In this document: piece after piece, positions 37,264 to 46,437 of the stretch
Layout: every line of letters starts with the position of its first letter
Position numbering within the stretch: the first letter of the stretch is position 1
DNA from: an uncultured Acidimicrobiales bacterium
Lineage (GTDB): Bacteria > Actinomycetota > Acidimicrobiia > Acidimicrobiales > SZUA-35
Reading direction: 5' to 3'
Assembly: GCA_938029215.1 (NCBI GenBank)
Contig: CALHFG010000014.1
Coordinates: 62,001-126,000 of the forward strand
DNA length: 64,000 nt
Position numbers and translations under genes: made by a program
The notes under the pieces: model-generated
What the model was told of the DNA's origin: nothing
The model's database searches: none
The model's input: only the letters and a program-made list of their open reading frames with translations

Positions 37264-37749
37264 ATGCCCATCGCCCCCAGTAGGAAGAATCCATTCAACC
37301 AAGCAGCCGCAATTGCGATCGCGGGCATCTTGGGAGCGGTCGCCATCGGGTTTCTGGTTTTGCGTATCGCCGATCAAGCTGCCGATGGTCAACTCGACCT
37401 GAACATCGGCGACGACAAATTCTTCATCGGTGAGTACGAAGCGCTGGCCGAAAAGATCGACGACGAAGACGTCTTTGGTGGGGACCCGCTCCTCATTTCG
37501 GGGCTGGGCAACGACCGCGACGTTTACGTACAACATATTGGCGATATTCCACGCGACGGATGGCTGGTGTTTGCTGTCCGGCCCGACGACGCAGCTCGGG
37601 AATGTTTCGTGCTTTGGGATCGCGAAGCGTCGGAGTTCAAAGGCAATGAAGCCTGTCCCGACCTGCGATTCCCCGAGGATGGCGAAGGCCTTCGACAGTA
37701 TCCCGTTGAGATCATCGGTGATCAGGTGGCGGCCACAATCGCCAGCTAG
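37264..37749 (+). CDS. Hypothetical single-helix exported protein
   Basis: The 161-residue protein has a basic N-terminus (PIAPSRKNPFNQ), one membrane helix (AAAIAIAGILGAVAIGFLVL) and an acidic exterior domain with two Cys (ECFVLWDRE, EACPDLRF) placed to form a disulfide. No family is recognised. The start at 37264 is supported by TAAACT 7 nt upstream. It sits between the divergent phosphoesterase gene and sucC. Confidence 0.65.
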   Translation: MPIAPSRKNPFNQAAAIAIAGILGAVAIGFLVLRIADQAADGQLDLNIGDDKFFIGEYEALAEKIDDEDVFGGDPLLISGLGNDRDVYVQHIGDIPRDGWLVFAVRPDDAARECFVLWDREASEFKGNEACPDLRFPEDGEGLRQYPVEIIGDQVAATIAS

Positions 37750-37770
37750 CCGGTCGATGCCTCACATGGT

Positions 37771-37824
37771 GACGGGCCCGTTTGTTGCATCGGTGTCGTC
37801 GGCGCTTCAAAGGGGTCTGACCCC
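37771..37824 (+). repeat. REP-like partial element upstream of sucC
   Basis: Bases 37771-37791 match 47465-47485 at 20 of 21 positions (core cgtttgttgcat). They include the 10-bp palindrome acgggcccgt. Twenty bases on, ggggtctgacccc (37812-37824) is a 13-bp palindrome. Together they look like a partial or decayed copy of the composite hairpin found after mdh. Confidence 0.5.
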
Positions 37825-37835
37825 ATGCGAGGCGT

Positions 37836-37841
37836 TAGAGT
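37836..37841 (+). promoter_or_regulatory. -10 box TAGAGT, leaderless type, sucC
   Basis: TAGAGT ends 8 nt before the sucC ATG at 37850. The -35 region falls in or next to the palindrome at 37812-37824. Confidence 0.45.
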
Positions 37842-37849
37842 TCTAGGTC

Positions 37850-38992
37850 ATGGACCTGCTCGAATACCAAGGCAAGCAGTTCTTCGCCCAATACGGAATC
37901 CCTGTATCTGACGGCGAAGCAACCGGAGATGTTGAAGAGGCGGTGGCAATCGCAAACCGCGTGGGATATCCCGTCGTTGTCAAAGCGCAGGTCCACGTTG
38001 GCGGGCGTGGCAAAGCCGGTGGCGTCAAGCTGGCCGACAACGAAGCCGAAGCCCGTGAGCACGCCACCAACATCCTGGGACTCGACATCAAGGGTCACAT
38101 TGTGAAGACCATCTGGGTCGAGGTAGCCAGCGACATCGCCGAGGAGTACTACGCCAGCTTCACGTTGGATCGCTCCGCCAAGCAGTACCTGGGAATGCTC
38201 AGCGCCGAAGGTGGCGTAGAGATCGAAACCGTGGCTGAGGAAAATCCCGATGCCATCGCCAAGATCCACGTGAACCCCGCCGAGGGTCTGTCGGAAGAGG
38301 CCTGCCGAGCCTGGGTCGCCGCCGCGAAACTGAACCCCAAGGCCACCGAAGGTGCGGTCGACATTCTGATGAAGCTCTTCACCGCGTACGTCGAAGGCGA
38401 TGCCGACCTGGTGGAGATCAACCCGTTGATTCTCAAGCCCACCGGTGAGGTTCACGCCCTCGATGCCAAGGTGAGCCTCGACGCCAACGCCATGTACGAA
38501 CACCCCGAGTACGCCCAGTACGACGCCACCCAGCCCCGTGACGAGCGGGAAGAAGCTGCCCACGCAAAGGGCCTGCAATACGTAGGTCTGGATGGCAGTG
38601 TCGGCGTCATCGCCAACGGTGCCGGTCTCGCCATGAGCACGCTCGACGTGGTCAACCAAGTTGGTGGCTCACCCGCCAACTTCCTCGACATCGGAGGCGG
38701 CGCCAACGCCGACGTGATGGCTGGAGCGCTCGAGGTCATCAACGACGACAAGAACGTCAAGGCGATCTTCATCAACATCTTTGGTGGCATCACCCGAGGT
38801 GAGGAAGTCGCAAACGGCATCATCGAAGCAATGGGTCGGGTGCAGCTCGACTCCCCAATCGTCGTACGACTCGATGGCACCAACGCCGAAGAAGGCCGAG
38901 CAATCCTGAAGCCCAAGCTCAGCGATCGCCTCATGATGGAAGACACAATGTTGAGCGCCGCCGCCAAGGCCGTAGAACTGGCAGGTAACTGA
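37850..38992 (+). CDS. sucC: Succinyl-CoA synthetase, beta subunit
   Basis: The 380-residue ATP-grasp subunit begins MDLLEYQGKQFFAQYGIPVS. It has VVKAQVHVGGRGKAGGVKLA (nucleotide-binding loop), LVEINPLILKPTGEVHALDAK, and in the C-terminal domain VIANGAGLAMSTLD and FLDIGGGAN continuing into the phosphohistidine contact, then NIFGGITRGEEVANGI. With SucD it makes ATP or GTP from succinyl-CoA in the TCA cycle. One base separates it from sucD. Length is normal. Confidence 0.97.
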   Translation: MDLLEYQGKQFFAQYGIPVSDGEATGDVEEAVAIANRVGYPVVVKAQVHVGGRGKAGGVKLADNEAEAREHATNILGLDIKGHIVKTIWVEVASDIAEEYYASFTLDRSAKQYLGMLSAEGGVEIETVAEENPDAIAKIHVNPAEGLSEEACRAWVAAAKLNPKATEGAVDILMKLFTAYVEGDADLVEINPLILKPTGEVHALDAKVSLDANAMYEHPEYAQYDATQPRDEREEAAHAKGLQYVGLDGSVGVIANGAGLAMSTLDVVNQVGGSPANFLDIGGGANADVMAGALEVINDDKNVKAIFINIFGGITRGEEVANGIIEAMGRVQLDSPIVVRLDGTNAEEGRAILKPKLSDRLMMEDTMLSAAAKAVELAGN

Positions 38993-38993
38993 T

Positions 38994-39878
38994 ATGAGCA
39001 TTTTCGTAGACGAAAACACCAAGGTCATCTATCAGGGCCTCACCGGCTCCACCGGCCGCTACTACGGCTTGTTGAACCGCGACTACGGCACCCAGGTGGT
39101 CGCCGGAACCCACCCCAAAAAGGCCGGAACCGACGTAGACGGTATTCCGATCTTCGCATCGGTCGCCGATGCAGCCGAAGCCACCGGCGCTACCGCGACG
39201 TGCATCTTCATTCCCGCCGGAGGTGTCCAGGGCGCCGTGCTTGAAGCAGCAGAAGCCGGCATGGAACTCGTGGTGTGCATCACCGAAGGTGTTCCCGCCC
39301 ACGACGAAGCCAACTTCTTCAACGTTCTTAGGCGCGACTTCCCCGGAACCCGACTCCTCGGCCCCAACTGCCCCGGACTCATCAGCCCGGGAAAAGCCAA
39401 CATCGGAATCACCGCCGGACACATTGCCAAGGCCGGTGGGCCAGTAGGCATCGTTAGCCGATCCGGAACGCTCACCTACCAGGCGCTCTATGAGCTCCAA
39501 CAAAAAGACATCGGTGTCACAACCTGTGTGGGAATCGGTGGCGACCCCGTCCCGGGAACAAGCTTCATCGACTGCCTCGAAGCATTCGAAGCCGACCCCG
39601 AGACCAAGGCGGTCATGATGATCGGTGAAATCGGAGGCTCAGCTGAAGAAGAAGCAGCCGACTACATCAAGCACAACATGTCCAAGCCAGTGAGCTCCTA
39701 CATTGCCGGCGTTACCGCCCCTGCCGGAAAGAAGATGGGCCACGCAGGCGCCATCGTCTCCGGCGGCCAAGGAACCGCCAAGGCCAAGATGGAAGCCCTC
39801 GAAGACGCCGGCGTACGAGTGGGACAGAACCCCACCGAAGCCGGCGAACTCATGGCCGAAATCGTAGCCGGGCTGTGA
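38994..39878 (+). CDS. sucD: Succinyl-CoA synthetase, alpha subunit
   Basis: The 294-residue subunit has the CoA-binding Rossmann domain ([35 protein letters not shown]), [33 protein letters not shown], and the active-site phosphohistidine in [18 protein letters not shown]. It forms the heterotetramer with SucC. Operon sucCD, complete. Confidence 0.97.
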   Translation: MSIFVDENTKVIYQGLTGSTGRYYGLLNRDYGTQVVAGTHPKKAGTDVDGIPIFASVADAAEATGATATCIFIPAGGVQGAVLEAAEAGMELVVCITEGVPAHDEANFFNVLRRDFPGTRLLGPNCPGLISPGKANIGITAGHIAKAGGPVGIVSRSGTLTYQALYELQQKDIGVTTCVGIGGDPVPGTSFIDCLEAFEADPETKAVMMIGEIGGSAEEEAADYIKHNMSKPVSSYIAGVTAPAGKKMGHAGAIVSGGQGTAKAKMEALEDAGVRVGQNPTEAGELMAEIVAGL

Positions 39879-39883
39879 CATTT

Positions 39884-39920
39884 GCGTTCGCTGCGCCTTT
39901 AGGGAGTGCGTGGCGAACGC
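39884..39920. terminator. Hairpin after sucD, between convergent genes
   Basis: Perfect 8-bp arms gcgttcgc (39884-39891) and gcgaacgc (39913-39920) with a 21-nt loop follow the sucD stop by a few bases. No T-run follows, so termination is only suggested. Confidence 0.4.
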
Positions 39921-39979
39921 GCGTGGAGTTTGACCGATTTCTGAGCTCTGCCCAAAAGAGGCGCAACCCAGCGTGACAA

Positions 39980-40984
39980 CTACTCGAGTGGGGGGTCGAT
40001 GCAGCCGATGACGCCGCCGGTGCCGCCGGAGGGGGTGAAGGTTCGGTTCTGGGCGTTGACTTCTACGCCGGACTGATCCGATTCGAGGAACCGTTCGATG
40101 GCGGTCGCGAGCGCCTCGGATGCCACCTCGATGTACTCGTCGGTGGCAAAGAGTTCGGCTTCGCTCGGGTTGGCGAGGTAGCCGAACTCGGCCAGCACGG
40201 CAGTGGTTTGCGGGCGGCGAATCATTCCGTAGCTCGGGGTGCCATCGGGCTTGAGAACACCGACGACACCGGCATCTCGGGCAGAGACCCAATCGACATC
40301 GCTGAACTGAGCCAATGCGTCAACCACCTCTTGCTGGATGAGCCCCCCAAGACGGCCCGATTCTGGACGGTTGGTTTGGTAGAAGACCTCGGTACCCGGG
40401 ATTTCGCTGTCGCTCAGGATTGGTGCGTTGTGATGTATCGAGATCAGAGCGCTGGCATCGAGCGTGTCGGCGATCTGGGCCCGGGTTGCAAGCGGGATGC
40501 GGTAGTCACTGGTACGGGTGAGGACCGTGCTGATACCGACATCCAGCAGCCTTCGAGCCGTGGCTTTCGCCAGGGTGAGATTGAGGTCCTTCTCGGCCAG
40601 GCCATTGGGGCCGACGGCACCGGTTTCGATCGCGCCTCCGTGGCCCGGGTCGAGAACCACGGTGGTCTGGTAGATCGGGGTCCCGAACACCAGTGTCGCT
40701 TCGGCCTGGCACGGAGTCTGAACCAGGTAGCCGCCTTCTCCGATGTTGAGGATCGGGACGATGACACCTGTGGGCGAGATGAGCGCCAGGGGTGTGCCGG
40801 GGTCCTCGGTGGTCGTGGTGGTTTCCAGCGTCGTTGGCGTGGCGAGGGTCGTTGTGGTCCGGACGGCGTCGGGGGGCAGTAAGAATGGGCGTTCATCGCT
40901 GGCGCAGCTCGCGAGCAGCGCCGCGCAGACAGAAAGGGCTCCTGCTTTGGCGCTGAGCGTCCGCCGTCTCGTGCTGCCAGTCAT
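39980..40984 (-). CDS. N-acetylmuramoyl-L-alanine amidase (Amidase_3), lipoprotein
   Basis: The 334-residue exported amidase has a lipobox LLASC (Cys27), a Thr-rich linker and an N-terminal beta domain of about 60 residues. The catalytic domain has VVLDPGHGG (His), GLAEKDLNLTLA (Glu), ISIHHNA (His) and LAEFGYLANPSE (catalytic Glu), so all zinc and catalytic residues are present. It should cleave the peptide from MurNAc in peptidoglycan during cell separation or recycling. Convergent with sucD, with a hairpin between. Confidence 0.92.
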   Translation of the reverse strand: MTGSTRRRTLSAKAGALSVCAALLASCASDERPFLLPPDAVRTTTTLATPTTLETTTTTEDPGTPLALISPTGVIVPILNIGEGGYLVQTPCQAEATLVFGTPIYQTTVVLDPGHGGAIETGAVGPNGLAEKDLNLTLAKATARRLLDVGISTVLTRTSDYRIPLATRAQIADTLDASALISIHHNAPILSDSEIPGTEVFYQTNRPESGRLGGLIQQEVVDALAQFSDVDWVSARDAGVVGVLKPDGTPSYGMIRRPQTTAVLAEFGYLANPSEAELFATDEYIEVASEALATAIERFLESDQSGVEVNAQNRTFTPSGGTGGVIGCIDPPLE

Positions 40985-41082
40985 AGACGTACCAGTCTCG
41001 CATCCATCCTTGACCGAGGTGTGGCACCGTCTCGAATCGTCAACTCCGGTGGATGATGGGCTCTGAGGGAAGCCAGGGTCGA

Positions 41083-42615
41083 CTAGTGCCGGAATTGGCG
41101 TTCACCGGTGAAGATCATGGTGATGCCTCGTTCGTTGGCGGCGTCGATCACGTCGTCGTCCTTCACCGAACCGCCGGGCTGGACGACCACTACGACCCCG
41201 GCGTCGGCGGCCGCATCGATACCGTCGCGAAAGGGAAAGAACGCATCGGACGCACACGCGCCCCCGACGGCTCGTCCGTCTGCCTTGTTCGCTGCGATCA
41301 TGGAAGACTCGACCCGGTTCTGCTGTCCAGCTCCGATGCCGTGCGCGGTTTGATCCTTGACCATCACGATCGCATTTGATGACACTGCGGCGGCGACTCG
41401 CCACGCGATTACTGCGTCCTTCATTTCGGCCGGGCTTGGCTGACGGGTGGTGACGACCTTCCAGGATTCAGGGTCGGAGTTCAGGACCGCGTGATCTTGA
41501 ACAAGGAACGAGTCGGACAGCTGCCGCACGTGGAGAGATCTATTGGTTGCTGGTTCGGCCTGCAGGAGTCGAGTGTTCTTCCGTTTGGCGATCAGCCGTT
41601 CGACCACGCCTTCGCCATAGGAGGGTGCGATAACCACGTCGGCTTGGGCCGCTGCCTCCATCGCCGCGACCGTTTCGTCATCGACCGGCTGGTTGAGAGC
41701 AACGATTCCACCGAATGCTGAGCGCGGGTCGCAGGCGAACGCATTGGCGTACGCCTCGGCCAAGGTGGGGGCCACCGAGAACCCACAGGGGTTGCCGTGT
41801 TTGATAATCGCGACGGTGGGTTGGTCGGGGTCGAAGCTATTGGCCAGAGCCCACGCCGAGTCGGCATCGAAGATATTGAGATACGACAGTTCAACACCGC
41901 TGTGTTGCTGCATCGTGTCCCACCAGCTGGGCTGGCCGTTGACTGTGTAGCGGGCGCCCGCCTGGTGTGGGTTCTCTCCATACCGGAGGTCCGAGGCCTT
42001 CTCTAAACCGATCGACACGAGGTCGGGGAGTGGCTTGGGGGTGACTTCGTCTTCCTGGAGGGTGGTTGTCTGGCTATCCAACCATTCCACGATGCTGGCG
42101 TCGTACACCGCCGAGTGGGCGAACGCCTTGCGGGCGAGGCGGCGACGGGTAGCGGCCTTGGTCTCGCCCTTCTCCTTGAGTTCCTCGATAACCACCGGAT
42201 AGTCGGACGGGTCCACGAGCACCGTGACAAAGGCATGGTTCTTGGCCCCGGCCCGAATCATGGCGGGTCCGCCGATGTCGATCAGTTCGATTCCGGGGTC
42301 GGAGTTGAAGGGGTAGAGATTTCCGACGACGAGGTCGATGAACTCGATACCGCTGTTTTCCATGTCGGTCAGGTGGGCCGGATCGCGTCGATCCGCCAGC
42401 AGGCCGCCGTGGATAAAGGGGTGCAGGGTCACAACCCGGTGGCCCAGCATTGGCTTGACTCCGGTGTAGTCAGCTACGTCGGTCACCGGAATGCCTGCCG
42501 CTGCGATCTCAACCGCGGTTCCACCGCTTGAGACGAGGTCTACTCCAAGGGCATGAAGTTCGGCTGCCAGTTCGGCAATACCGGTCTTGTCGTAGACCGA
42601 AAGCAGAGCACGCAT
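41083..42615 (-). CDS. purH: Bifunctional AICAR transformylase / IMP cyclohydrolase
   Basis: The 510-residue enzyme carries out the last two steps of IMP synthesis. The N-terminal MGS-like cyclohydrolase domain has RALLSVYDKTGIAELA and LVSSGGTAVEIAAAGIPVTDV. The AICAR transformylase domain has RYGENPHQAGARY and IKHGNPCG with the catalytic Lys-His. The C-terminal GERQFRH is the family end. I chose ATG 42615, which gives the family N-terminus and has TATGTT 7 nt upstream; an in-frame ATG at 42627 adds four residues. purN is not adjacent. Confidence 0.96.
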   Translation of the reverse strand: MRALLSVYDKTGIAELAAELHALGVDLVSSGGTAVEIAAAGIPVTDVADYTGVKPMLGHRVVTLHPFIHGGLLADRRDPAHLTDMENSGIEFIDLVVGNLYPFNSDPGIELIDIGGPAMIRAGAKNHAFVTVLVDPSDYPVVIEELKEKGETKAATRRRLARKAFAHSAVYDASIVEWLDSQTTTLQEDEVTPKPLPDLVSIGLEKASDLRYGENPHQAGARYTVNGQPSWWDTMQQHSGVELSYLNIFDADSAWALANSFDPDQPTVAIIKHGNPCGFSVAPTLAEAYANAFACDPRSAFGGIVALNQPVDDETVAAMEAAAQADVVIAPSYGEGVVERLIAKRKNTRLLQAEPATNRSLHVRQLSDSFLVQDHAVLNSDPESWKVVTTRQPSPAEMKDAVIAWRVAAAVSSNAIVMVKDQTAHGIGAGQQNRVESSMIAANKADGRAVGGACASDAFFPFRDGIDAAADAGVVVVVQPGGSVKDDDVIDAANERGITMIFTGERQFRH

Positions 42616-42622
42616 TTGGAGC

Positions 42623-42628
42623 AACATA
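42623..42628 (-). promoter_or_regulatory. -10 box TATGTT, leaderless type, purH
   Basis: On the minus strand TATGTT ends 7 nt before the ATG at 42615. It overlaps the alternative upstream ATG, arguing against that codon as the start. Confidence 0.45.
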
Positions 42629-42739
42629 TCGCCAAACTCGTGGCCTTTCGACGTCTGCCCGGAGGCCGGGCGGGCTGAGGCCGGTGCTGGGCGTATTTCA
42701 CCCCCGGCCTTCGGTGATGGCCACTACCGTTGAGCCCGA

Positions 42740-44572
42740 ATGGACCTGCCCGCCGAATCCTCCAACCAATCAGTTCTTGGGCTTGGTATTCGGCTCGTCG
42801 CTCGGATGTACCGAATGCACCCGTTGGCCGCCTCGGTGGCGATTTTCGGTGCGCTTCTCACCGCCTTAGGGATCGTTGGTTCCAGCGTCGTGATCGGCCG
42901 GGTGACCGACGAGATTGTCCTCCCGGCGTTCCAAGACGGGGCCACGATTACCGCCACCGATGTGGTGTGGGGGGTCATCGCAGTGATTTGTATTGCGATG
43001 ATCCGGTCGGTCGGCACCGTGATGCGCCGCTACTTCGCCGGTATGACGACCCAGCAGGTCGAACGGAGCCTTCGCGAACGGTTGAGTAGCTACTACTTGG
43101 AGCTTCCCATGGAGTTCCATCAGCGTTCTATGGCCGGCAGACTCCTCGCCCATGTAGACAACGACACGATGATGGCCACTCACGTGCTCGATCCGGTTCC
43201 TTTCACCCTCGGCACGTTCTTCCTCATGATCTTCGCCTCGATCTCGTTGATCTCGATCGATCTACTCATCGCCTCGGTCGCTCTGTTGATCTTCCCTGCG
43301 ATGTATGCGTTGAACAGGGTGTACACCTCGAAGATTGAGGCTCCCACCGCAGCGGTGCAGGCCGGGGTTGGGCGGGTGAGCTCGGTGGCTCACGAAAGCT
43401 TCGACGGAGCACTGGTCGTGAAGACGCTGGGCCGCGCCGAGCAGGAGAGCCAACGATTCGGTGCGGTTGCGGGCCGCCTTCGGGACGACCGCGTGCACGT
43501 AGGAAACATCAGAGCAATCTTTGAAAGCGTTCTGGATGCAATTCCAAGTCTTGGTATCGCCACGGTTGTGCTCATTGGCGCTTTCCGCATCGACGCCGGT
43601 GCGATGACCGGCGGTGAACTGGTACAGGTGGCAGCACTGTTCACATTGCTGGCGTTCCCCATGAGGGTGCTCGGATTCTTTCTGGAAATGGTTCCCCGCT
43701 CGGTGGTGTCTCATCGGCGGTTGCAGACGGTCTGGAGCGAGCGCCTTCCTCCTCCCAAGTCGGCCACAGCTAACGGGACCTCAGGTTCGGCTGCAAGTCT
43801 TTCGGTATCAGGTGTGAGCTTTACCTATCCGGCTGTGGCTCGACTCGATGACAACGAAGACGCCGAGAAAGCACCTCAGCTGATCCAAACCCAAACACCA
43901 ACCGAGACCCTCTCAAACATCAGCTTCGACGTTGCAGCCGGTGAGGTAGTGGCGATCGTGGGTGGGACAGCGGCTGGCAAATCAACGCTGTGCTCCCTTA
44001 TCGCCGGCCTTACCGAGCCGACCTCGGGATCGGTCTTACTAAACGGCCAGCCGGTGGCCGACCTCACTGTGGAATCGCGAACGAGCCACGTGGCACTGGT
44101 CTTTCAGGAATCGTTTCTGTTCGCGGACACCCTCGCCGAGAACATCGCGTTCAGCGACCCTGATCCCCACCGGCTGGTCTTCGCTGCCCGCTTGGCCGCG
44201 GCGGACGACTTCATTCACACCCTGCCCAACGGGTTCGACACCGAGGTCGGAGAACGCGGCGTCACCCTTTCCGGCGGCCAACGGCAGCGGATCGCCTTGG
44301 CTCGGGCGCTGTATCGCAAGCCCGGCCTCATCGTGCTCGACGACGCCACGAGCGCAGTGGATCCCGTCGTCGAGCAGCGAATCCTCGAGGCCTTGCGGTC
44401 GGAGCTCGAGACCACCGCAGTCATCGTCGCGCAACGCATGTCGACCATCGAGCTGGCCGACCGAATCGTGTTTCTGGAGCACGGAACGGTGGCGGGCGTT
44501 GGAACGCACGCCCATCTTCTTTCACTACCCGGTTACCGGTCCCTGGTTGAGGCCTACGAGGAGGCATCGTGA
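42740..44572 (+). CDS. ABC exporter half-transporter, degenerate-site subunit
   Basis: The 610-residue type IV ABC exporter half has six membrane helices in about residues 20-320 and a C-terminal ATPase. Walker A is GGTAAGKST, the Q-loop is VFQESFLF and the signature is canonical LSGGQRQRIALARAL. The Walker B reads LIVLDDATSAVD, with Asp where the catalytic Glu belongs, and the switch His is Gln (VIVAQRMST). In heterodimeric exporters this subunit contributes the non-hydrolysing site. It overlaps the next gene (GTGA). TACCGT lies 9 nt before the ATG. The substrate is unknown. Confidence 0.92.
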   Translation: MDLPAESSNQSVLGLGIRLVARMYRMHPLAASVAIFGALLTALGIVGSSVVIGRVTDEIVLPAFQDGATITATDVVWGVIAVICIAMIRSVGTVMRRYFAGMTTQQVERSLRERLSSYYLELPMEFHQRSMAGRLLAHVDNDTMMATHVLDPVPFTLGTFFLMIFASISLISIDLLIASVALLIFPAMYALNRVYTSKIEAPTAAVQAGVGRVSSVAHESFDGALVVKTLGRAEQESQRFGAVAGRLRDDRVHVGNIRAIFESVLDAIPSLGIATVVLIGAFRIDAGAMTGGELVQVAALFTLLAFPMRVLGFFLEMVPRSVVSHRRLQTVWSERLPPPKSATANGTSGSAASLSVSGVSFTYPAVARLDDNEDAEKAPQLIQTQTPTETLSNISFDVAAGEVVAIVGGTAAGKSTLCSLIAGLTEPTSGSVLLNGQPVADLTVESRTSHVALVFQESFLFADTLAENIAFSDPDPHRLVFAARLAAADDFIHTLPNGFDTEVGERGVTLSGGQRQRIALARALYRKPGLIVLDDATSAVDPVVEQRILEALRSELETTAVIVAQRMSTIELADRIVFLEHGTVAGVGTHAHLLSLPGYRSLVEAYEEAS

Positions 44573-46377
44573 CCACGGAGCCGCAACCGGAGGACCTGTC
44601 GCCGTATGACCCCGACGAAACCGAAGGGGCGCTCAGCGTCATACGCCGCGGAATAGCGGCGTCGCCTGCGTTGGCCAACGGGGTTTGGCTGACCGCAGGG
44701 ATGGGGTTGAGCGTTGCGTTAGGCCAATTGGCTGTGCCGGTTTTGGTTCAGCGAGCGATCGATCGCGGCGGGCTTTCCGGTTCGGGTGAGGTGGACACCG
44801 GTCTCGTGACCCGGTATGTGATCATCGTGGCGATCATTGTTCTGTTCGCAGCTGTTGCGAATTGGCGAACGCAGCGGCGCCTCCTGCACCGGGCCGAGGA
44901 CACGTTGTTCGATCTGCGAACCCAAGCCTTCGACAAGGTTCATCGGTTGTCGGTGGCCGATCACAATGACACCCGCAAGGGGATCCTTCTGGCGCGGGTC
45001 ACCGCCGACATCGAGGCGCTGGCTCGGTTCGTGCAGTGGGGGTTCTTTATCTGGGTTACGAGCCCGATCTTGATCGTGGGGATGCTGTTGATCCTCACGG
45101 TGTACTCATGGCCCCTGGGGATTCTCGTGGCGGTCACGTTTGCGCCTGCCCTGCCGCTGATCCGTTGGGTGCAACGGCGACAGCTGGCCGCCAACGACCA
45201 GCATCGAACCGCGGTGGGAGCGATGCTTTCCTCCTTCAGCGAAGCCGTTACTGGGGCTGCGGTCATTCGTGCGTACGGAATCCAGAAACGCCAAGCCGGT
45301 GCGCTCACCGAATCGATCAACCATCGGTACCGCACCAAATTGACCGCCAACAAGTACATGTCGCTGGTGTTTGTGATCTCCGACTTCTTCGCGGCCCTGT
45401 CGTTCAGCGTGGTACTCATCGTGGGGCTCCGCTATCGAACCCAACTGGGCATCGAGGCCGGCGAACTGGTGGCATCGTTGTTCCTGGTCACGCTCATCGC
45501 AGGTCCCATTTCGACCTTGAGCGAGGTGTTGGACACCACCCAGGGAGCGGTGTCGGCGTGGCGGAAGGTTCTCCACTTGATCGATTCACCCGTCGACGTT
45601 GCCGATCCTGACCCTGGGGTCATAGCACCGGGTGGCCCGGTACGGATCGAGGTTGAGAATCTGAGTTTTTCCTACCGGGTGGGGCCGCAGGTGCTCAGGA
45701 ACGTTTCGGCGGAGATTCCGGCCGGTACGAACGTGGCCATCGTGGGCGAAACCGGATCGGGAAAGACGTCGTTTGCCAAGTTGCTATGCCGCCTCGCTGA
45801 CCCGCAGTCGGGATCGATCCGCCTCAACGGGGTTGAGGTTCGCGAGCTGTCAGCGCAGTCGCGGCTGGAGACGGTTCGCATGGTTCCCCAGGACGGGTTT
45901 CTGTTCGATGCCACCATTGGCGAGAACATTCGGTTCGGTCGCCCGGGGGCTTCGGACCGAGAGATCGGCGAGGCGGTCGATCGGCTCGAACTCGGCTGGT
46001 GGGTTGCTCGACTTCCCGAGGGCTTGGACAGCCAGGCCGGTGAGCGCGGCGACAACCTGAGCGTGGGGGAGCGACAGCTGGTGGCCTTGATCCGGGCAGC
46101 CCTCGCCGATCCCGGGCTCCTTATCCTGGACGAGGCCACCAGTGCGGTCGATCCCGAAACCGATGCAGCGCTCACCCAAGCCATTCAGCGCCTTTCGGCA
46201 GGTCGGACCGTCGTGTCGATCGCTCACCGCCTCTCGACGGCCGAGGCCTCGGATTGCGTCATCGTGTTCGACGACGGAGAAATCGCGCAGATGGGGTCGC
46301 ACTCTGAACTGGTCGCCGTGCCGGGTATCTACCAGCGACTTCATGCCGCCTGGGTTGGGGCCACCGCCGCCTCGTAG
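44569..46377 (+). CDS. ABC exporter half-transporter, catalytic subunit
   Basis: The 602-residue partner of the preceding gene has six membrane helices, then an ATPase with Walker A GETGSGKTS, Q-loop PQDGFLF, an altered signature LSVGE, canonical Walker B LLILDEATSAVD with the catalytic Glu, and switch His in VSIAHRLST. The altered signature here plus the Asp in the partner's Walker B form one degenerate and one consensus ATP site, as in TM287/288-like or TmrAB-like exporters. GTG start overlaps the upstream stop by four bases. Confidence 0.93.
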   Translation: MTTEPQPEDLSPYDPDETEGALSVIRRGIAASPALANGVWLTAGMGLSVALGQLAVPVLVQRAIDRGGLSGSGEVDTGLVTRYVIIVAIIVLFAAVANWRTQRRLLHRAEDTLFDLRTQAFDKVHRLSVADHNDTRKGILLARVTADIEALARFVQWGFFIWVTSPILIVGMLLILTVYSWPLGILVAVTFAPALPLIRWVQRRQLAANDQHRTAVGAMLSSFSEAVTGAAVIRAYGIQKRQAGALTESINHRYRTKLTANKYMSLVFVISDFFAALSFSVVLIVGLRYRTQLGIEAGELVASLFLVTLIAGPISTLSEVLDTTQGAVSAWRKVLHLIDSPVDVADPDPGVIAPGGPVRIEVENLSFSYRVGPQVLRNVSAEIPAGTNVAIVGETGSGKTSFAKLLCRLADPQSGSIRLNGVEVRELSAQSRLETVRMVPQDGFLFDATIGENIRFGRPGASDREIGEAVDRLELGWWVARLPEGLDSQAGERGDNLSVGERQLVALIRAALADPGLLILDEATSAVDPETDAALTQAIQRLSAGRTVVSIAHRLSTAEASDCVIVFDDGEIAQMGSHSELVAVPGIYQRLHAAWVGATAAS

Positions 46378-46425
46378 TTTTGATAACAGGGCCGTTCGCC
46401 TTCGGCGTTGGGATGGAGCAGGCGT

Positions 46426-46431
46426 TACGCT
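46426..46431 (+). promoter_or_regulatory. -10 box TACGCT, leaderless type, mdh
   Basis: TACGCT ends 6 nt before the ATG at 46438. No ribosome binding site is present between. Confidence 0.5.
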
Positions 46432-46437
46432 GGACGC

